Assembly: GCA_028290925.1 (NCBI GenBank)
Contig: JAQGIX010000162.1
Span: 1 to 7,950, forward strand
Length of the DNA: 7,950 nucleotides
Direction of reading: 5' to 3'
From: Phenylobacterium sp.
Lineage (GTDB): Bacteria; Pseudomonadota; Alphaproteobacteria; Caulobacterales; Caulobacteraceae
Below the pieces are notes generated by a model. It saw only the letters and a program-made list of their open reading frames with translations, did not search any database and was not told the DNA's origin. Position 1 is the first letter of the stretch, and every line of letters begins with the position of its first letter. Made by a program: the position numbers and the translations under genes. Shown here piece by piece: positions 5,844 through 7,950 of the stretch.

Positions 5844-5861
5844 TAGACTGGGTGGAGTCTA
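5844..5861. repeat. Perfect 6-bp inverted repeat between lepA and the M13 gene
   Basis: TAGACT, a 6-nt spacer and AGTCTA form a dyad in the 40-bp gap, starting 3 nt past the lepA stop codon. A GANTC site (5855-5859) lies in one arm. There is no T-run, so it is more likely an intercistronic stem-loop or chance than a terminator. Confidence 0.3.
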
Positions 5862-5864
5862 ACC

Positions 5865-7670
5865 TCAGTCGCCGTCCATCTTCAGCGCGGCGATGAAGGC
5901 TTCCTGCGGGATCTCGACCTTGCCGAACTGGCGCATGCGCTTCTTGCCCTCCTTCTGCTTGTCGAGGAGCTTGCGCTTGCGGCTCATGTCGCCGCCGTAG
6001 CACTTGGCGGTGACGTCCTTCCTGAGCGCGCGGACAGTCACGCGGGCGATGATCCGGCCGCCGATCGCCGCCTGGATGGGGATCTGGAACATGTGCGGCG
6101 GGATCAGCTCCTTCATCTTCTCCACCATGCCGCGGCCGCGGGCCTCGGCGCGGTCGCGATGGACCAGCATGGAGAGCGCGTCGACCGGCTCGGCGTTGAC
6201 CAGGATCGACATCTTGACCAGGTCGCCTTCGCGGTAGTCCTCGATGGCGTAGTCGAAGGAGGCGTAGCCCTTGGAGATCGACTTCAGCCGGTCATAGAAA
6301 TCGAACACCACCTCGTTGAGCGGCAGGTCGTAGACCACCATGGCGCGGTTGCCGACGTAGGAGAGCTCGCGCTGTTCGCCGCGACGGTCCTGGCAGAGCT
6401 TGATGATCGAGCCGAGGTGTTCGTCAGGCGTGAAGATGGTGGCCTTGATCCAGGGCTCGGAGATGGAGGCGATCTTCACCGGATCGGGCAGGTCGGCCGG
6501 ATTGTGCAGCTCGATCGTCTCGCCGTTGATCAGCCCGATCTTGTAGACGACGGACGGCGCCGTCGCGATCAGGTCGAGGTCGAACTCGCGGCTGAGCCGC
6601 TCCTGGATGATCTCCAGGTGCAGCAAGCCCAGGAACCCGCAGCGGAAGCCGAAGCCGAGCGCGGCGCTGGTCTCCATCTCGTAGGTGAAGGAGGCGTCGT
6701 TCAGGCGCAGCCGGCCGATGGCGGCGCGCAGGTCCTCGAACTCGGCGGCGTCCACCGGGAACAGGCCGCAGAACACCACCGGCTGCACCTCGCGGAAGCC
6801 CGCCAGGGCGGCCGCCGCCGGGCGGCGCTCGTCGGTGATGGTGTCGCCGACCGCGGCCTGGGCCACTTCCTTGATCTGGGCGGTGATGAAGCCGATCTCG
6901 CCGGGGCCGAGGCTCTCGACCTCGGTGCGCTTGGGGTTGAACACGCCGATCTTGTCGATCAGGTGCGTCGAACCCTGCTGCATCATCTTCACGCGCTGGC
7001 CGGAGCGCAGGGTCCCGTCGATCACCCGAACCAGCACCACCACGCCCAGGTAGGGGTCGTACCAGGCGTCGACCAGCAGCGCCTTCAGCGGCGCCGCGGC
7101 GTCGCCCTTGGGCGGCGGCAGCCGGTGGACGATGGCCTCCAGCAGTTCATGGATGCCGGCCCCGGTCTTGGCCGAGGTCAGCACCGCTTCGGAGGCGTCG
7201 AGGCCGATGACATCCTCGATCTGCTGGCGCACCCGCTCGGGCTCGGCGGCCGGCAGGTCGATCTTGTTGAGGACCGGGACGATCTCGTGGTTGTTGTCGA
7301 TGGCCTGGTAGACGTTGGCGAGGGTCTGCGCCTCGACGCCCTGGCTGGCGTCCACCACCAGGATCGAGCCCTCGCAGGCGGCGAGCGAGCGCGAGACCTC
7401 GTAGGCGAAATCCACGTGGCCGGGGGTGTCCATCAGGTTGAGGACGTAGTCCTCGCCGTCGTCGGCGCGATAGTGCAGCCGGACGGTCTGGGCCTTGATG
7501 GTGATGCCGCGCTCGCGCTCGATGTCCATGTTGTCGAGCACCTGCTCGGTCATCTCGCGCTGGGTGAGCGCGCCGGTCTCCTGGATCAACCGGTCGGAGA
7601 GCGTCGACTTGCCGTGGTCGATGTGCGCCACGATGGAGAAATTGCGGATGTGGGAAAGTCGGGTCGTCAT
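5865..7670 (-). CDS. lepA: Elongation factor 4 (LepA), ribosomal back-translocase GTPase
   Basis: This is full-length LepA/EF4 (601 aa; family about 600), a translational GTPase that binds ribosomes and promotes back-translocation or affects initiation and assembly, working in the cytosol and partly at the membrane. GTPase motifs: G1 AHIDHGKST (residues 15-23), G2 RGIT (54-57), G3 DTPGH (81-85), G4 NKID (135-138) and G5 SAK (166-168). EF-G-like domains II, III and V follow, including the family-typical FGFRCGFLGLLHLEI. The LepA-specific C-terminal domain is intact: KCYGGDMSRKRKLLDKQKEG, then KKRMRQFGKVEIPQEAFIA near the end. The ATG at 7670 gives the expected N-terminus (MTTRLSHIRNFSIVAHIDHG); the ribosome site is weak. 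The M13 peptidase gene follows after 40 bp, not the lepB seen after lepA in many proteobacteria. A CtrA box lies 67 bp upstream. Confidence 0.98.
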   Translation of the reverse strand: MTTRLSHIRNFSIVAHIDHGKSTLSDRLIQETGALTQREMTEQVLDNMDIERERGITIKAQTVRLHYRADDGEDYVLNLMDTPGHVDFAYEVSRSLAACEGSILVVDASQGVEAQTLANVYQAIDNNHEIVPVLNKIDLPAAEPERVRQQIEDVIGLDASEAVLTSAKTGAGIHELLEAIVHRLPPPKGDAAAPLKALLVDAWYDPYLGVVVLVRVIDGTLRSGQRVKMMQQGSTHLIDKIGVFNPKRTEVESLGPGEIGFITAQIKEVAQAAVGDTITDERRPAAAALAGFREVQPVVFCGLFPVDAAEFEDLRAAIGRLRLNDASFTYEMETSAALGFGFRCGFLGLLHLEIIQERLSREFDLDLIATAPSVVYKIGLINGETIELHNPADLPDPVKIASISEPWIKATIFTPDEHLGSIIKLCQDRRGEQRELSYVGNRAMVVYDLPLNEVVFDFYDRLKSISKGYASFDYAIEDYREGDLVKMSILVNAEPVDALSMLVHRDRAEARGRGMVEKMKELIPPHMFQIPIQAAIGGRIIARVTVRALRKDVTAKCYGGDMSRKRKLLDKQKEGKKRMRQFGKVEIPQEAFIAALKMDGD

Positions 7671-7737
7671 GCTGGCGTGCGTCTAGCACATTCGCGGGCC
7701 TTCGCGAGGCCGAGCGGCGTCGCGGCCTGCCAAGACG

Positions 7738-7753
7738 GTTAATCCGGCGTTAA
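7738..7753 (-). promoter_or_regulatory. CtrA binding box (TTAA-N7-TTAAC)
   Basis: On the minus strand TTAA (7753-7750), a 7-nt spacer CGCCGGA and TTAAC (7742-7738) match the full CtrA consensus TTAA-N7-TTAAC. CtrA is the cell-cycle master response regulator of Caulobacterales and relatives. The box is 67 bp from the lepA start and 61 bp from the ATG at 7815, suitable for control of either gene. TTAA is very rare in this GC-rich window, so a chance full match here is unlikely. Regulation itself is inferred. Confidence 0.72.
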
Positions 7754-7799
7754 GGTAGAGGCGGTCATCAGAGCCCTTGGGCGGGCAATTGATCGAACA

Positions 7800-7805
7800 G
7801 GGAGG
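7800..7805 (+). promoter_or_regulatory. Shine-Dalgarno site of the 7815 gene
   Basis: GGGAGG lies 9 nt before the ATG at 7815. It supports this start although the gene is cut by the window edge. Confidence 0.7.
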
Positions 7806-7814
7806 CTAGCGCCC

Positions 7815-7950
7815 ATGGACCGCCGTACGCTCATCGTCTCCGGCCTCGTGACGCTGGGGACAGCGACGATCGCCCAGGCCCAGACCGAGCGGCGCTCGCT
7901 GCCGCCGGCTGCGCCGCGCGGCGCAGCGCCACCGCCGCCACCCCCGCCGC
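7815..7950 (+). CDS. Exported proline-rich protein, N-terminal fragment (runs off right edge)
   Basis: Only the first 45 codons are visible and no family can be named. They encode an export signal, MDRRTLIVSGLVTLGTATIA, ending in AQAQ, a plausible signal-peptidase site around residues 21-24. The Arg-Arg-Thr-Leu-Ile start resembles a twin-arginine signal, but the motif is incomplete, so Sec export is equally possible. After TERRSLPPAAPRGAA comes an uninterrupted polyproline run reaching the window edge, as in periplasmic or cell-envelope proteins with Pro-rich linkers before a catalytic or peptidoglycan-binding domain. The start is supported by GGGAGG with 9-nt spacing. The CtrA box 61 bp upstream makes a cell-cycle-controlled envelope role plausible, but this is inference. 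The product cannot be told from this fragment. Confidence 0.7.
   Translation, partial: MDRRTLIVSGLVTLGTATIAQAQTERRSLPPAAPRGAAPPPPPPP

Larger units (their letters stand above)
7671..7814. promoter_or_regulatory. 144-bp divergent promoter region between lepA and the exported protein gene
   Basis: This non-coding region serves both lepA (minus) and the gene at 7815 (plus). Its clear content is one full CtrA box (7738-7753), roughly central, and the ribosome site of the right-hand gene (GGGAGG, 7800-7805). I could not identify a convincing -35/-10 pair for either gene. Confidence 0.6.

Noticed and set aside
4121..5896. 591-codon plus-strand open frame
   Set aside because: It is antisense to the M13 peptidase and has the Gly/Val/Leu/Gln-rich composition of a shadow frame with no recognisable domain.
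6093..7742. 549-codon plus-strand open frame
   Set aside because: It is antisense to lepA, which is conserved along its full length; composition is typical of a shadow frame.
1..7950. Phage-defence, toxin-antitoxin, CRISPR or biosynthetic cluster
   Set aside because: Every gene-sized frame is accounted for by housekeeping, transport, peptidase or DUF families. There are no repeats with spacers, transposase fragments, terminal inverted repeats or tRNA-linked attachment sites.

Overview
The window is about two-thirds G+C and dense with genes. It looks like chromosomal DNA of an alphaproteobacterium, most likely of the order Caulobacterales (Caulobacter/Phenylobacterium-like). The reasons are the codon bias, the protein families (DUF983, DUF3309, DUF2784, DUF899, an M13 peptidase with an Ala/Pro-rich N-terminus), and regulatory motifs typical of that group: a full CtrA box, two EcfG/SigT-type stress promoters, and GANTC (CcrM) sites that are scarce except in one cluster. 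No mobile element, CRISPR array, tRNA or rRNA is visible.

Layout. Bases 1-1246 (minus) hold most of an alpha-ketoglutarate permease-like MFS transporter that runs off the left edge. Then come a 52-residue DUF3309 membrane peptide (1372-1530, minus) and a DUF983 zinc-ribbon membrane protein (1668-2075, minus). A 219-bp divergent control region separates these from a 70-residue hypothetical protein (2295-2507, plus) and a DUF2784 membrane protein (2549-2932, plus). A DUF899 thioredoxin-like protein (2923-3633, minus) converges on the latter, overlapping it by 10 bp. Next are an exported M13 zinc metallopeptidase (3770-5824, minus) and, 40 bp upstream of it on the same strand, lepA/EF4 (5865-7670, minus). 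After a 144-bp divergent region with the CtrA box, the start of an exported proline-rich protein (7815, plus) runs off the right edge.

How the parts fit. lepA and the M13 peptidase are spaced like an operon, although their functions are unrelated. The 1.3-2.9 kb section is a group of small membrane or helical proteins. Two of them, the DUF3309 peptide and the 70-residue protein, each have a perfect GGAAC-N16/17-CGTT element at promoter distance in the right orientation, which suggests a small general-stress-response locus. The 219-bp region before the 70-residue gene is the most information-rich non-coding part: a stress promoter, an inverted repeat over its -10, an 8-bp perfect hairpin with a GANTC site in each arm, a third GANTC and a near-match to the alphaproteobacterial LexA box. 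I see no wholly new multi-gene system. The novelty lies in this regulatory architecture and in the uncharacterised small proteins attached to it.
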